This document shows positions 43,869-53,379 of a DNA stretch of 64,000 bases, piece after piece. The stretch comes from Aquibacillus sediminis (GTDB taxonomy: Bacteria > Bacillota > Bacilli > Bacillales > Amphibacillaceae): positions 1-64,000 of the forward strand of contig NZ_SZNM01000018.1 of NCBI RefSeq assembly GCF_005870085.1, given 5' to 3'. A program made the translations under genes and the position numbers. The notes under the pieces were generated by a model, which saw nothing but the letters and a program-made list of their open reading frames with translations, had not been told where the DNA came from and searched no databases. The number at the start of each line of letters is the position of its first letter. The first letter of the stretch is position 1.

Positions 43869-45092
43869 TTAAAACGGTCTGAATTTCCCTTTTTTAAGTA
43901 CAAGGCCAGCTCCACCTAGTAAGAATAAGTAGCGATCGTCAATGACATTTTTCATCGCTTTCGCGGTCATGCCATATAGTTTCTTATCACCAAATACAAC
44001 ACCCATTCCTTCTCTGCCACCTAAGGATGCAACGGTACCTTTGTCATCAAAGATAAACTGTTCCATCTGTCCACCATAGAGAAGTGCCTCGATGTTGTTA
44101 GCGCAAGTATCTGCTTCTTGAATGGCGATTTGTGCGGTTGGTGGATATGGCTTTCCTGTTTCTGGATTCATAACCCATGCGCAATCTCCGAGAATAAAAA
44201 TGTTAGGGTATCCTGGCGCACGTAAATCCGGGTCTACATTCACTTTCCCTTTTGTTAACTCAAAACCAGAATCACCGATAATGGAGTTCGCTTGCACACC
44301 ACCAGTCCATACAATTGTTCCTGCCTTTATTTCTTCCTCTTCTTCCTCTTCTTTTCCAACAATCACAGCATCTGCCTTACATTCTTTAATCATCGTACCT
44401 GTTTTAAATTCAATGTCTCTGAATTCAAGTGACTTTCTAGCATAATCAACTAAGTCTTGGTCAAAGCCTGGTAAAATAGTTGGTGCTGCTTCAATATTAA
44501 TGACACGAACTTTGCGCCGATCAATATCATATTTTTTGCAAAGCTGTGGCACCTTTTCTGCGAGTTCACCAATAAACTCAATTCCAGTAAACCCACCTCC
44601 ACCAACGATGATCGTTAATAAATGATCATTTTCTGCTTCTTCCACTTTGTAACGGGCAAATTGGTATTCGATATGTTCTCGAATCATTCGACTACTATCC
44701 ACACTTACAATTGAAAATGCATGTTCATCCATACCTGGAATACCAAATGTGGCTTTTTCAAATCCAAGACCGATGACTAAATAATCATAATCAATTTCAT
44801 CATTTTCTAAAACAATACGTTGGTCATTTTTATTAATCTTTACTACTGTATCATGAATAAGATTCACTCGATTTTTATCAATTACATCACTTATCATAAT
44901 TCTTGATCGGTTTTGATTAATCGTACCTGCTGCCACTTCATGTAACCATGTTGTTTGATAATGATAGTTATGTTTATTAACTAGAGTTATTTCTGCTTCT
45001 TCAGGTTGCAATTTCTCTGTTAGTCTTTTCGTTGTCATCATTCCAGCATATCCTGCACCAAGAACGACAACTTTTGGTTTAGTTACCTGCAT
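43869..45092 (-). CDS. Type II NADH dehydrogenase (NDH-2)
   Basis: A 407-residue flavoprotein that passes electrons from NADH to menaquinone without pumping protons. The FAD motif is VVLGAGYAGMMT (residues 9-20), the NADH motif IIVGGGGFTGIEF (about 163-175), and the second FAD block FILGDCAWVMN. A C-terminal segment (residues 370-407) with a hydrophobic LFLLGGAGLVL gives membrane contact. A run of seven Glu near residue 250 is unusual. It resembles YumB of B. subtilis, and the start has an AAAGGA site. It is followed by a tiny membrane protein gene. Confidence 0.92.
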   Translation of the reverse strand: MQVTKPKVVVLGAGYAGMMTTKRLTEKLQPEEAEITLVNKHNYHYQTTWLHEVAAGTINQNRSRIMISDVIDKNRVNLIHDTVVKINKNDQRIVLENDEIDYDYLVIGLGFEKATFGIPGMDEHAFSIVSVDSSRMIREHIEYQFARYKVEEAENDHLLTIIVGGGGFTGIEFIGELAEKVPQLCKKYDIDRRKVRVINIEAAPTILPGFDQDLVDYARKSLEFRDIEFKTGTMIKECKADAVIVGKEEEEEEEIKAGTIVWTGGVQANSIIGDSGFELTKGKVNVDPDLRAPGYPNIFILGDCAWVMNPETGKPYPPTAQIAIQEADTCANNIEALLYGGQMEQFIFDDKGTVASLGGREGMGVVFGDKKLYGMTAKAMKNVIDDRYLFLLGGAGLVLKKGKFRPF

Positions 45093-45421
45093 GTAAATCC
45101 GTCCTTTCTAACAGTCTTGTTCTATTTTAGTATACCCATTACCAAAAGGATTACTTACCAAGTTCACTTATTCACAAAAATTGATAGAATAAATTGCTTC
45201 TTCACTCTGTGGGGTTTTTGCGTCTCCCTCCACTGAACGTTAGCCTAAACCAATCGAGCGAAAGCAAAAGTTTACTCCCGCTTAAACATCTCCATGTCAT
45301 TTCATGTTTTGAAGCGGAAGTCTTTACGGACGTTGCACCGGAATAAACTTAGGAGTTAGAATAAAAAAAATAGAAAAGGAAGAGACATCACTTCACGATA
45401 GAAAATACTCCCATATTCATT
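45093..45421. other. Intergenic region ndh / SDR
   Basis: No gene. It carries TTCACTCTGTGGGGTTTTTG (45201-45220), a member of the dispersed motif also at 19804 and 38584, and TTTCATGTTTTGAAG (about 45300), similar to the sequence behind the NERD gene near 8256. Confidence 0.4.
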
Positions 45422-46213
45422 TTACAGTGCTTTTACAAGTCCACCGTCAATTACTAGATTTTGGCCTGTCATATATGTATTGGCACCAGAACTTAAAAAT
45501 ACCACAATACGAGCAAATTCTTCTGGTGAACCATAACGCCCGATTGGGATTGTGTTTTCTGATGCTTGGCGGACTTGGTCATAGGTTTGGCCTGTACCTT
45601 GTGCTGTATTCTCGTCTAATGATGCCAACCGTTCCGTATCAATGCGTCCTGGACCAATAGTATTAACCATAATATTGTCATTCGCATATTCTCGAGCTAA
45701 CGTTTTCGATAAGCCAACCATCCCTGCTCGGAAAGTATTGGATAGAATTAAATTATCCAATGACTGCTTAATTGATGACGAAGCGATATTGATAATACGT
45801 CCTTGTTGTTGCGCTTGCATCGAAGGTAACACTTCGCGAGCCAATCGGATATAGCTAAGTAAATTCAACTCAAAGGCAGCTTGCCAATCTTGATCATCAA
45901 ACTGTTCAAATTTCCCTGCAGGCGGGCCACCGGCATTATTGATCAACACATCAACTTTTCCGTTCCAATCAAGCGCTTTTTTCACAAACGCGGTTACCGA
46001 ATTAGGGTCGGTTATATCACATACACGATAATCAACTTGTTGATTTCCACTTTCCTCTTTAATAAAGCTGACCGCTTCTTTTAATGCTTGTTCCTCTCTA
46101 CTGCCAATCAAGACGTGTGCACCTTCTTTGGCAAACTCCAACGCTGTTGCTCTCCCAATTCCTTTACTTCCTGCCGCTACAATGACAGATTTTCCTTTTA
46201 AATCAAGATCCAT
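45422..46213 (-). CDS. SDR family protein lacking the YxxxK catalytic pair
   Basis: About 263 residues with a Rossmann fold: GSKGIGRATALEF for NAD(P) binding, NNAGGPP, and the C-terminal ANTYMTGQNLVIDGG. Where SDR enzymes have Tyr-x-x-x-Lys this one has LSNTFRAG (near residue 155-162), although the preceding serine run (IASSSIKQ) is kept. A subgroup of FabG-like SDRs shares this SN-x-x-R pattern; their reaction is not clear to me. ATG 46213 lies 7 bp behind AGGGGGG. Single gene. Confidence 0.8.
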   Translation of the reverse strand: MDLDLKGKSVIVAAGSKGIGRATALEFAKEGAHVLIGSREEQALKEAVSFIKEESGNQQVDYRVCDITDPNSVTAFVKKALDWNGKVDVLINNAGGPPAGKFEQFDDQDWQAAFELNLLSYIRLAREVLPSMQAQQQGRIINIASSSIKQSLDNLILSNTFRAGMVGLSKTLAREYANDNIMVNTIGPGRIDTERLASLDENTAQGTGQTYDQVRQASENTIPIGRYGSPEEFARIVVFLSSGANTYMTGQNLVIDGGLVKAL

Positions 46214-46403
46214 GTTCATTCCCCCCTGTCTCTTTGTATTCAATTATAGGATGAATCCGTTAACATTTCTAGGAATACCCCTTAAGCAAATAGCATTCAA
46301 AGTTATTAGAGAGTAAGCGTATGACTCAATGTATGCCATTTCACTTTCGACCGGTCTGTCATTCCTTTATCCTCCCTTTTTAAGCCCTTTTTGGCGGTTA
46401 ACC

Positions 46404-46527
46404 GGTTCCTTATTCCGTTATCAACCTAAACTGTAGCCATTTTGCTTAAATTTGGTGCATTAGGGGAACAAGAGACCACTTGTGCCTATTATTACGGCTG
46501 TTTGGTCATTTAGCGGAATTAGGAACC
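46404..46527. repeat. Intergenic palindromic element, 124 bp
   Basis: GGTTCCTTATTCCG (46404-46417) and CGGAATTAGGAACC (46514-46527) are inverted with 13 of 14 bases pairing. No coding sequence lies between. It resembles MITE-like or REP-like elements. Confidence 0.65.
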
Positions 46528-46574
46528 GATTTCCTCCACCTTCAACCGATCGCATACACTTCACCTATTGCTAC

Positions 46575-47549
46575 TTAATGATTCAATTGCTGTATGAGTT
46601 TTTCGACAATGCTTTTTTCTATCTGATCTTTTTGATAGGCACCGATTACGGAACCGCCAACTGGTGGAAGGTTTGGAATCACCAAGTTTACATCGACATG
46701 ATCATTGATCATTTCTTGTCTCATTAGCGGAAGTAATAGTTGATTTGTCTTTTCATTAAAAACGCCTCCACATAAGATTACTTTCACCTTTTCGTTTGGG
46801 TCAAATAGTTTTTTATGCAATGTTGCGATACTTAAGCATATCTCCCTTACAATACAATGAATAATATTTGTTGCGACGGCATCTCCATCCAAACTAGCTT
46901 GAAAAACTAGCTTACTTAACCTAGCAATTTCATGTTTGGGAGTAGTTGCTAGATAAACTTTATCCACTAATTGTCTACCAGTTTCAACTTGAAAATGATC
47001 ATACAGTAGGTGTAAAAGGGTCGTTTTCGGTCCACGTTGATCATAGTATTTCAGTGCTGCAATCAGCCCTTGTTTGCCAATATCATAACCACTTCCTTCA
47101 TCTCCAAGCAAATACCCCCATCCTCCAACTCGATCATGCACACCATTTGCATTCACCCCATAGGTAACCGATCCTGTTCCACAGATTTGTACCATACCAG
47201 GAGCACCATACGTACCAGAATAAAGCGCATTAATCGTATCTGGTTCCACTTGAACTTCTATATTGGAGGGGACTAATCCAGCAATTACTCGATACACCTT
47301 TGCTTTTGTCTCTACACTAGCCGCTCCTGAAATACCGGCAAAAATACGAATTACTTGAAGAAATTCAGTAGGCACTTGCTCTCGAAACTGAGTAAATAGT
47401 TGTTCGAATGTTTTCTCTAATTGCTCATCAGTTAGACTATTAGGATTTGTAGGACCAACGACAACTTCTTTTAAAACATATCCTTCTTGATCCGCTAGTA
47501 CAGCATGTGTTTTTGTACCTCCACCATCAACACCAATTACATATGTCAT
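46575..47549 (-). CDS. BadF/BadG-type ATPase, N-acetylglucosamine kinase-like
   Basis: A 324-residue sugar kinase of the ASKHA fold: GVDGGGTKTHAVL (phosphate 1), FAGISGAASV, CGTGSVTYGV, and GGWGYLLGDEGSGYDIG followed by ILCGGVFN (adenosine). This is the NagK-like branch that phosphorylates GlcNAc or related amino sugars (possibly MurNAc or GlcN). ATG 47549 follows AGGGGAG. It lies behind murP on the same strand but is separated by a strong terminator, so it may have its own promoter. The neighbourhood suggests use of cell-wall amino sugars. Confidence 0.85.
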   Translation of the reverse strand: MTYVIGVDGGGTKTHAVLADQEGYVLKEVVVGPTNPNSLTDEQLEKTFEQLFTQFREQVPTEFLQVIRIFAGISGAASVETKAKVYRVIAGLVPSNIEVQVEPDTINALYSGTYGAPGMVQICGTGSVTYGVNANGVHDRVGGWGYLLGDEGSGYDIGKQGLIAALKYYDQRGPKTTLLHLLYDHFQVETGRQLVDKVYLATTPKHEIARLSKLVFQASLDGDAVATNIIHCIVREICLSIATLHKKLFDPNEKVKVILCGGVFNEKTNQLLLPLMRQEMINDHVDVNLVIPNLPPVGGSVIGAYQKDQIEKSIVEKLIQQLNH

Positions 47550-47740
47550 TTGAATCTCCCCTAATTCCATTTTACATTGACTTAATCTATGAAAATGCAT
47601 ACTCTAACTTTTCATTAGAAAGTAAGCAATACATTTCTATCTATAACTTTTTAACTTCATTAATTATATGCATGTAATCGTCCCTTTATGGATAGTACTT
47701 CTAAACGTTGGCGGAGTGTTTTAACAGACTAACATAAAGT

Positions 47741-47780
47741 AAAAAAAAGAACCTTCATCCGAAGAAAGGGATGAAGGAAG
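47741..47780 (-). terminator. Terminator of murRQP
   Basis: On the minus strand CTTCATCC and GGATGAAG pair, followed by GTTC and eight Ts. It separates murP from the amino-sugar kinase. Confidence 0.85.
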
Positions 47781-47849
47781 ATAATCTTTAGTGTATACGG
47801 ATGTTTTCGTGACAAAACTCCGCTAGTCTATTCGTTGCAGATTTATACA

Positions 47850-49292
47850 TTATGCTGATTTCTTTTGTGTTACTGGTTGATCACCATAAAGCTTTTCGAC
47901 CATCTCTTGTTTAAATCCAAACAAGTAAGTCATACCGAAACCACCAATATAAGAAATGATTAATCCCACAATATAAATAAGATAGTTACTATCAGCAATT
48001 AATGGAATCAGCGCTAATCCTGATGGACCAACAGTAATGGCACCAATACTTTGCATAGACAAGAATGCTCCACCAAATCCTGCACCTAGACAAGCAGTGA
48101 TAAACGGGCGTCCTAAAGGTAAGACAACACCATAGATTAGTGGTTCCCCAATACCTAAGATCCCAATTGGTAACGCATTACTTACTGTTTTACGCATACG
48201 CTGATCCTTTGTTTTTAAATAGATCGCAATTGCAGCACCAACTTGACCAGCACCCGCCATTGCTAGAACAGGTAATAAGGTTGTGGAACCAATGTTTTCA
48301 ATTAGATCAAGGTGAACTGGAATTAAACCTTGGTGTAGTCCCAACGTTACTAATGGTAGGAATGTTGCAGCTAGTACATATCCACCGAGCACGCCGCCAA
48401 CTTCAAGCATCACATCTACTAAGAACCAAGTAAGACCACCCATTACCCAGCCTGCAATTGGCTGAATAACAACAAGTGTAATGACAGAACCGACTAAAAT
48501 TGTTATTAATGGTGTGACTAATAGATCCAGTGCATCTGGCATTCTTTTACGAACAGATTTTTCAATTTCAGCAAATAAATAAGCAGCAATAATAACACCT
48601 AGTAAACCACCAAGCCCCGTACTAATTTGTAAATCTAATCCGAATAATTGCAAAGCACCAATATCACTTAATACGGGAGCATAAATTATAAGACCGGCAA
48701 TACCACCGAGCACCTGGGTTCCCTTAAATTCCTTGGCCGTGTTGATACCTACAAATATACCTAATGAACCAAATAACAGCCCACCAATCGCACTTAATAA
48801 CTGATACCAGCTAGTATCTAAAATAGCTGGGTCAAGCACACCTGCTTCTGGATTCGCTAAGTTTAGAATAATATTCGCAATCCCAAGTATTAAACCAGAA
48901 GCAACGAAGCCCGGGATTAAAGGAACAAAAATATTACCAATATGCTTTAACATACGATGCACTGGGGATGTTTGTTTAGCTTTAAACGATGCTTTCGTGT
49001 CATCTGCTAAATCGAATTCATCCTCCTCAAGTTCACTACTCTCAATTCCAGTGATCTCAGCAAATTCATTTGTAACCTTCGTAACTTTCCCTGGTCCTAA
49101 CACAACTTGGATGGCTTCATCGTCAACTACCCCTAATACGCCATCTAATTGTTTAATTGCATTAATATCGATGTTAGAGCGATCCCGTACTGTCACTCGT
49201 AAACGGGTAATACAGTTTGTAAAACTAACAATATTTTTCTTCCCTTGTAGTTGTTCTAGTATCGCTTCTGCTAATTGTTTATTATTCATCAT
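47850..49292 (-). CDS. murP: PTS EIIBC, N-acetylmuramic acid type
   Basis: A 480-residue protein with an N-terminal EIIB domain (residues 1-75; phosphorylated Cys in VSFTNCITRLRV near residue 26), a linker of about 40 residues, and an EIIC domain of about ten spans that includes GIGEPLIYGVVLPLGRPF. It lacks an EIIA domain, as known MurP proteins do. It should import MurNAc and release MurNAc-6-phosphate for MurQ, encoded 15 bp upstream in the operon. The free EIIA-Glc at 33218-33715 is a likely phosphate donor. Confidence 0.9.
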   Translation of the reverse strand: MMNNKQLAEAILEQLQGKKNIVSFTNCITRLRVTVRDRSNIDINAIKQLDGVLGVVDDEAIQVVLGPGKVTKVTNEFAEITGIESSELEEDEFDLADDTKASFKAKQTSPVHRMLKHIGNIFVPLIPGFVASGLILGIANIILNLANPEAGVLDPAILDTSWYQLLSAIGGLLFGSLGIFVGINTAKEFKGTQVLGGIAGLIIYAPVLSDIGALQLFGLDLQISTGLGGLLGVIIAAYLFAEIEKSVRKRMPDALDLLVTPLITILVGSVITLVVIQPIAGWVMGGLTWFLVDVMLEVGGVLGGYVLAATFLPLVTLGLHQGLIPVHLDLIENIGSTTLLPVLAMAGAGQVGAAIAIYLKTKDQRMRKTVSNALPIGILGIGEPLIYGVVLPLGRPFITACLGAGFGGAFLSMQSIGAITVGPSGLALIPLIADSNYLIYIVGLIISYIGGFGMTYLFGFKQEMVEKLYGDQPVTQKKSA

Positions 49293-49307
49293 TACACCTA
49301 CTTCCGT

Positions 49308-50216
49308 TTAATAAAGAACTTTATCTTCTATATCAATAGCATGGCGAACAAATCCATTTGCTTCTTCCAGACACTGTTCCGCTTCTTCCAATGAACATTG
49401 TTTTTGAATCATGACAATAGCTACTTTCGGTTTATTATTTGATCGTTCCAAATAAGTCGCTGCTGTCTCATAATCTACTCCTGTAGCAAGGCTTATAATT
49501 TTTTTAGCACGTTCTATTAATTTTTTATTTGTCAATTGAACATCAACCATTAAATTGCCATACACTTTACCAATTCCGATCATGGCCGAGGATGAAATCA
49601 TATTAACGACTAATTTTTGTGCCGTTCCTGATTTTAGTCTTGTTGATCCTGTTATCACTTCAGGTCCAACAATAACCTCTATTGGCACATCGGCATATTC
49701 ACTAATTGGTGCATTATCGTTACAACTTACCGCCACTGTATTCGCCCCAAGTGTTCGAGCATATTTTAATCCTCCAATCACATAAGGCGTTCGACCACTT
49801 GCTGCCAGTCCAATAACCGTATCATTCTCCTTTAAATGAATCGCTTTCAATTCTTCTGTTGCAAGGTCTGGATCATCTTCAGCTCCTTCTACAGCTTTAA
49901 TCAAAGCGCCTTGTCCTCCCGCAATCAGGCCTTGGACTATTTCAAAATCCGTGCCAAATGTTGGGGGGCATTCAACCGCATCTAATATACCTAGTCGACC
50001 GCTTGTCCCAGCCCCAATATAGATAAGTCTCCCACCTGTTTGGAATGAGTCAACCACAAGTGAAACCGCTTTATTTATAGAACCAATTTCTTTGCTGACC
50101 GCTAATGGAACTGTTTGATCTTCTTCATTCATTACCTTCAACACGTCATACGTAGACATATCATCTAACTTCATTGTTTTTTCATTTCTTTTTTCTGTTG
50201 TCAATTTATCAAGCAC
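49308..50216 (-). CDS. murQ: N-acetylmuramic acid 6-phosphate etherase
   Basis: A 302-residue SIS-domain lyase that removes lactate from MurNAc-6-phosphate to give GlcNAc-6-phosphate. The family motifs are IYIGAGTSGRLGILDAVECP (residues about 56-75), IGLAASGRTPYVIGG, and STRLKSGTAQKLVVNMIS. Length is as expected (about 300). It is the second gene of murR-murQ-murP, with 2 bp between it and murR. Confidence 0.96.
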   Translation of the reverse strand: MLDKLTTEKRNEKTMKLDDMSTYDVLKVMNEEDQTVPLAVSKEIGSINKAVSLVVDSFQTGGRLIYIGAGTSGRLGILDAVECPPTFGTDFEIVQGLIAGGQGALIKAVEGAEDDPDLATEELKAIHLKENDTVIGLAASGRTPYVIGGLKYARTLGANTVAVSCNDNAPISEYADVPIEVIVGPEVITGSTRLKSGTAQKLVVNMISSSAMIGIGKVYGNLMVDVQLTNKKLIERAKKIISLATGVDYETAATYLERSNNKPKVAIVMIQKQCSLEEAEQCLEEANGFVRHAIDIEDKVLY

Positions 50217-50218
50217 GA

Positions 50219-51076
50219 TTAATTGCCTCCCTTTTTACTCTGTTGAATCACTTGATGCGTGCGATTTAAATGGGAGAGAGTACTTTCATACTCCTCATGT
50301 GCGCAAGCTGTGTACAACATATCAATTACATTAAGCTGTGCAATTCTTGATGTCATTGCTGCGCTTCTAAATTCATCTTCTTTTGCAGCCACGAATAAAA
50401 CCGCATCCGCCATTTTACTTAAGCTTGTGTCTGCGTATTTTGTAATCGCAATCACTTTAGCCCCTCGTGACTGTGCAATTTTCACACAATCAATAATATG
50501 GGGAGTTTCACCCGAATAAGAAATCGCCACAGCTACATCTTGATCACTAAGGTTAATTGCAGATACTTTTTGCATATGAAAGTCACTGAAAGCCGAACAG
50601 ATTTTATTAATTCTTGTAAACTTTTGAATGGCATCATATGCAATTAAATAACTTGACCCAACACCATAAAAATCAATTTTTTTCGCATCAACTAAATAGT
50701 TATAGGCCTTTTTTAGCTGATCTTGATTGAGAAGATGTAACGTATCGTGTAGGGATTGAATGTTATTATTCGTTATCACAGTCATAATGTTATCAATGGA
50801 ATCTCCAGGTTCTAACGTGTCCTTATCAACCTCATGAAGATTAATAACAGTAAGATCCCCCGATAGCTTCAATTTAAAATCTTTGAATCCCTTAAACCCT
50901 AACGATTGACAATATCTCATTACAGCAGCCGCGCTAGTATACGTTTTTTCTGCAAGTTCTTGGACAGTCATTGACACGACCTCATCCGGATTTTGTATGA
51001 TATACTCCGCTACCGATCGCGCCGATGGCTTTACATAATTAAGTGATTCTCTAACTTTATAGATTACTCCATCCAT
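50219..51076 (-). CDS. murR: MurR/RpiR family transcriptional regulator
   Basis: A 285-residue regulator: an N-terminal HTH of the RpiR type (VQELAEKTYTSAAAVMRYCQSLGFKGFKDFKL, residues about 39-70) and a C-terminal SIS domain (IDFYGVGSSYLIAYDAIQKF, AISYSGETPHIIDC). It likely senses MurNAc-6-phosphate or a related sugar phosphate and controls its own operon. ATG 51076 is 7 bp after GGGGTG; the TTG five codons earlier overlaps that site. Tandem operator-like repeats lie 82-124 bp upstream. Confidence 0.9.
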   Translation of the reverse strand: MDGVIYKVRESLNYVKPSARSVAEYIIQNPDEVVSMTVQELAEKTYTSAAAVMRYCQSLGFKGFKDFKLKLSGDLTVINLHEVDKDTLEPGDSIDNIMTVITNNNIQSLHDTLHLLNQDQLKKAYNYLVDAKKIDFYGVGSSYLIAYDAIQKFTRINKICSAFSDFHMQKVSAINLSDQDVAVAISYSGETPHIIDCVKIAQSRGAKVIAITKYADTSLSKMADAVLFVAAKEDEFRSAAMTSRIAQLNVIDMLYTACAHEEYESTLSHLNRTHQVIQQSKKGGN

Positions 51077-51157
51077 GCATGTACACCCCAATTGAGATGA
51101 ATAATAAGTACTTATACATAGATTGTAATGTCTATGAAATTAAAATTCCATAGTTTC

Positions 51158-51200
51158 TCAAAAACTGAAATTTAGTTTCAAAAACTGAAATTATTGAAAC
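51158..51200 (-). promoter_or_regulatory. Tandem operator candidates upstream of murR
   Basis: TCAAAAACTGAAATT occurs at 51158-51172 and again at 51178-51192, 20 bp apart (two helix turns). Palindromes TGAAATTTAGTTTCA (51166-51180) and TGAAATTATTGAAAC (51186-51200, imperfect) overlap them. The arrangement suits cooperative MurR binding. Confidence 0.6.
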
Positions 51201-51240
51201 CGCTACCAACGATTACTCGGTTGGTTTAAAGCACTTTCTC

Positions 51241-51283
51241 AAAAAACAAACAAGCCGACTCAATAATCGATCGGCTTGTTCAT
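51241..51283 (-). terminator. Terminator of nsrR
   Basis: On the minus strand AACAAGCCGA and TCGGCTTGTT pair around 12 bases, then TTGTTTTTT. Confidence 0.88.
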
Positions 51284-51324
51284 ATTAGAACTCTATTAAA
51301 GTTTTGTATATACTCTTAACTAAT

Positions 51325-51762
51325 CTATTCCAATGCCAATAGTGCTCTTAAATCCTGTTTGTTCACAATTAAATCTGCTAATGTATAGTCATCTAACACA
51401 TGTAAAAATGCTTGTAATGCTTTATTTAATGCATGCTTTAATTTACATTTAGGCAATAATACACACTGATTCCCTTCTGCATCAAAGCACTCCATTAATA
51501 CAAAATCATTCTCCATTTCACGAACGACTTGTCCGACACAAATTTGTTCCGGTGATTGTGCAAGTTGAATCCCACCATTTCGTCCGCGAATAGTATGAAT
51601 ATATTCTAATTTGTTCAATTGATGGACTATTTTGCGTACATGTTCGGTTGAGATCTCGAATGTTTCTGCAATTTCTTTAATGCTTGTTAGTTCACCTGCA
51701 GATTTCGATGCTGCAATGATTAACACACGTAAGGCATAATCCGTATATTTTTTTAAACGCAA
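51325..51762 (-). CDS. nsrR: Rrf2-family nitric-oxide sensor NsrR
   Basis: A 145-residue winged-helix repressor opening RLKKYTDYALRVLI. The HTH is SIKEIAETFEISTEHVRKIVHQL, and the Fe-S cysteines are in ECFDAEGNQCVLLPKCKLKHAL, the NsrR pattern. TTG 51762 with AGGAGGGG 5 bp upstream gives the family-typical N-terminus; the longer frame does not. It is divergent from hmp, the classical target of NsrR. NO destroys the cluster and frees the hmp promoter. Confidence 0.93.
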   Translation of the reverse strand: MRLKKYTDYALRVLIIAASKSAGELTSIKEIAETFEISTEHVRKIVHQLNKLEYIHTIRGRNGGIQLAQSPEQICVGQVVREMENDFVLMECFDAEGNQCVLLPKCKLKHALNKALQAFLHVLDDYTLADLIVNKQDLRALLALE

Positions 51763-51913
51763 CAAAACCCCTCCTACCACCCATTTTAGTCCAACTTCCT
51801 TCAATAATCTATAACTAAATTGTATATACTAGCTTCTATTATATCTAAAATTACGGTTCGAGTTAACAGAATTGTCATAAACTTCTTCAAAATCCTATTG
51901 AAATAGTTACCTG

Positions 51914-51950
51914 TTGTTGAGTAACATTAAACATGTATAGAAAATACACT
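51914..51950 (+). promoter_or_regulatory. hmp promoter with NsrR-like operator
   Basis: TTGTTG (51914-51919), 16 bp, TATAGA (51936-51941). The inverted repeat TGTAT-AGAAA-ATACA (51934-51948) covers the -10 box and fits the AT-rich NsrR sites known from B. subtilis. Confidence 0.55.
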
Positions 51951-51992
51951 TTTTAAACATTTTAGTATATTAAATTAAAAGGAGATGTTTGA

Positions 51993-53219
51993 ATGTCTAC
52001 TCAAACGACCGAACCTTTACTAGACCAACAGACAATTGACACAGTAAAAGCTACTGTACCAGCACTTGAACAACATGGAGAAGATATTACGAAACGTTTT
52101 TACCATTTATTATTCAAAAACAACCCAGACTTAAAAAACATTTTTAACCAAACGAACCAACGAAAAGGTCAACAACCAAAAGCACTTGCCAATACTGTTT
52201 ATGCCGCTGCCCAACACATTGACAATTTAGAAGCTATTTTACCGACCGTGAAACAAATTGCCCACAAACATCGCAGTTTAAATATTAAGCCTGAACACTA
52301 TCCAATTGTTGGAGAAAATTTACTAACAGCTATTAAAGATGTACTTGGGGATGCAGCTACCGATGATATTATTGAAGCTTGGGGAAAAGCCTACGGGGTG
52401 ATCGCTGATGTCTTTATCCAAGTTGAAGATGACATGTACAAAGAAACCGAACAAAAACCTGGTGGCTGGGTAGGCTACCGTGATTTCAAAGTAGTGAAAA
52501 AGGAAGTAGAAAGCGATGTCATTACATCCTTTTACTTAAAACCAGTCGATGACGGGAAGTTGCCAACTTATCAACCTGGTCAATATATCACCGTCAAAAT
52601 TGAAGATGAAAGTGCGCCGTATAACTTCTTGCGTCAATACAGTTTATCATGCAAGCCAAACCAAGAATATTTTCGAATTAGTGTAAAACGAGAAGATGGT
52701 ATCGGGGATTACCCTAATGGGGACGTGTCCACCTACTTACACGACAATGTTGATGTGGGAGATATTATTCCTGTAAGTGCTCCTGCTGGTGACTTTGTAT
52801 TAGAAAAAGAAGAAAAACCACTTGTCCTACTCAGTGGTGGTGTTGGATTAACGCCATTAGTAAGTATGTTGGAAACCGTTGTGGAAGAACAACCAAATCG
52901 CCCTGTTTATTTCATCCATGCAGCCCAATCAAGTGCAGTTCATGGCTTAAAACAAAACGTCCAAGATATTGCAGACGCTCATAGTCAAGTTCATAACTAT
53001 GTCGTTTATGAAAAACCGACTGAAGATGACACGTATGACAAACAAGGGTATGTTGATCTAGAATGGTTACAATCCGTTCTTCCAACCAACGACGCTGCAT
53101 TCTACTTCTGTGGGCCTGAACCATTTATGAAAGCAATCAATCGCGCATTAAAAGACTGGAACGTTAGTGAAGAAGATATTCATTTTGAATTCTTTGGCCC
53201 AGCTCGTAATCTTGAATAA
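51993..53219 (+). CDS. hmp: Flavohemoglobin, nitric oxide dioxygenase
   Basis: A 408-residue protein with three domains: a globin (residues 1-140; proximal His in [11 protein letters not shown] near 89), a FAD-binding barrel (150-255; RQYSLSC) and an NAD(P)H-binding domain (265-408; [24 protein letters not shown]). It converts NO to nitrate with O2 and NAD(P)H and protects the cell from nitrosative stress. AAAGGAGATG precedes the ATG. Divergent nsrR and the operator in its promoter predict induction by NO. Confidence 0.97.
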   Translation: MSTQTTEPLLDQQTIDTVKATVPALEQHGEDITKRFYHLLFKNNPDLKNIFNQTNQRKGQQPKALANTVYAAAQHIDNLEAILPTVKQIAHKHRSLNIKPEHYPIVGENLLTAIKDVLGDAATDDIIEAWGKAYGVIADVFIQVEDDMYKETEQKPGGWVGYRDFKVVKKEVESDVITSFYLKPVDDGKLPTYQPGQYITVKIEDESAPYNFLRQYSLSCKPNQEYFRISVKREDGIGDYPNGDVSTYLHDNVDVGDIIPVSAPAGDFVLEKEEKPLVLLSGGVGLTPLVSMLETVVEEQPNRPVYFIHAAQSSAVHGLKQNVQDIADAHSQVHNYVVYEKPTEDDTYDKQGYVDLEWLQSVLPTNDAAFYFCGPEPFMKAINRALKDWNVSEEDIHFEFFGPARNLE

Positions 53220-53221
53220 TC

Positions 53222-53266
53222 AAAAACCCCTATTGGAACAGCCTTTGTTCCGATAGGGGTTTTGTG
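53222..53266 (+). terminator. Terminator of hmp
   Basis: AAAACCCCTAT-GGAACA pairs with TGTTCC-ATAGGGGTTTT with one mismatch, 2 bp after the stop. Confidence 0.9.
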
Positions 53267-53379
53267 TATTTAAGTCGTAAAATAGTAATACGTTTCTTAA
53301 TGATTCTTTCTTTATGTTTAGTTGATGGTGATGAGGAAAAATCTTATTCTCATTCTTGCACAGTCAACTCCATGAATAC

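Noticed and set aside
51325-51762. CymR-type regulator of the sulfur genes
   Set aside because: The cysteine pattern and the divergent hmp gene identify NsrR instead.
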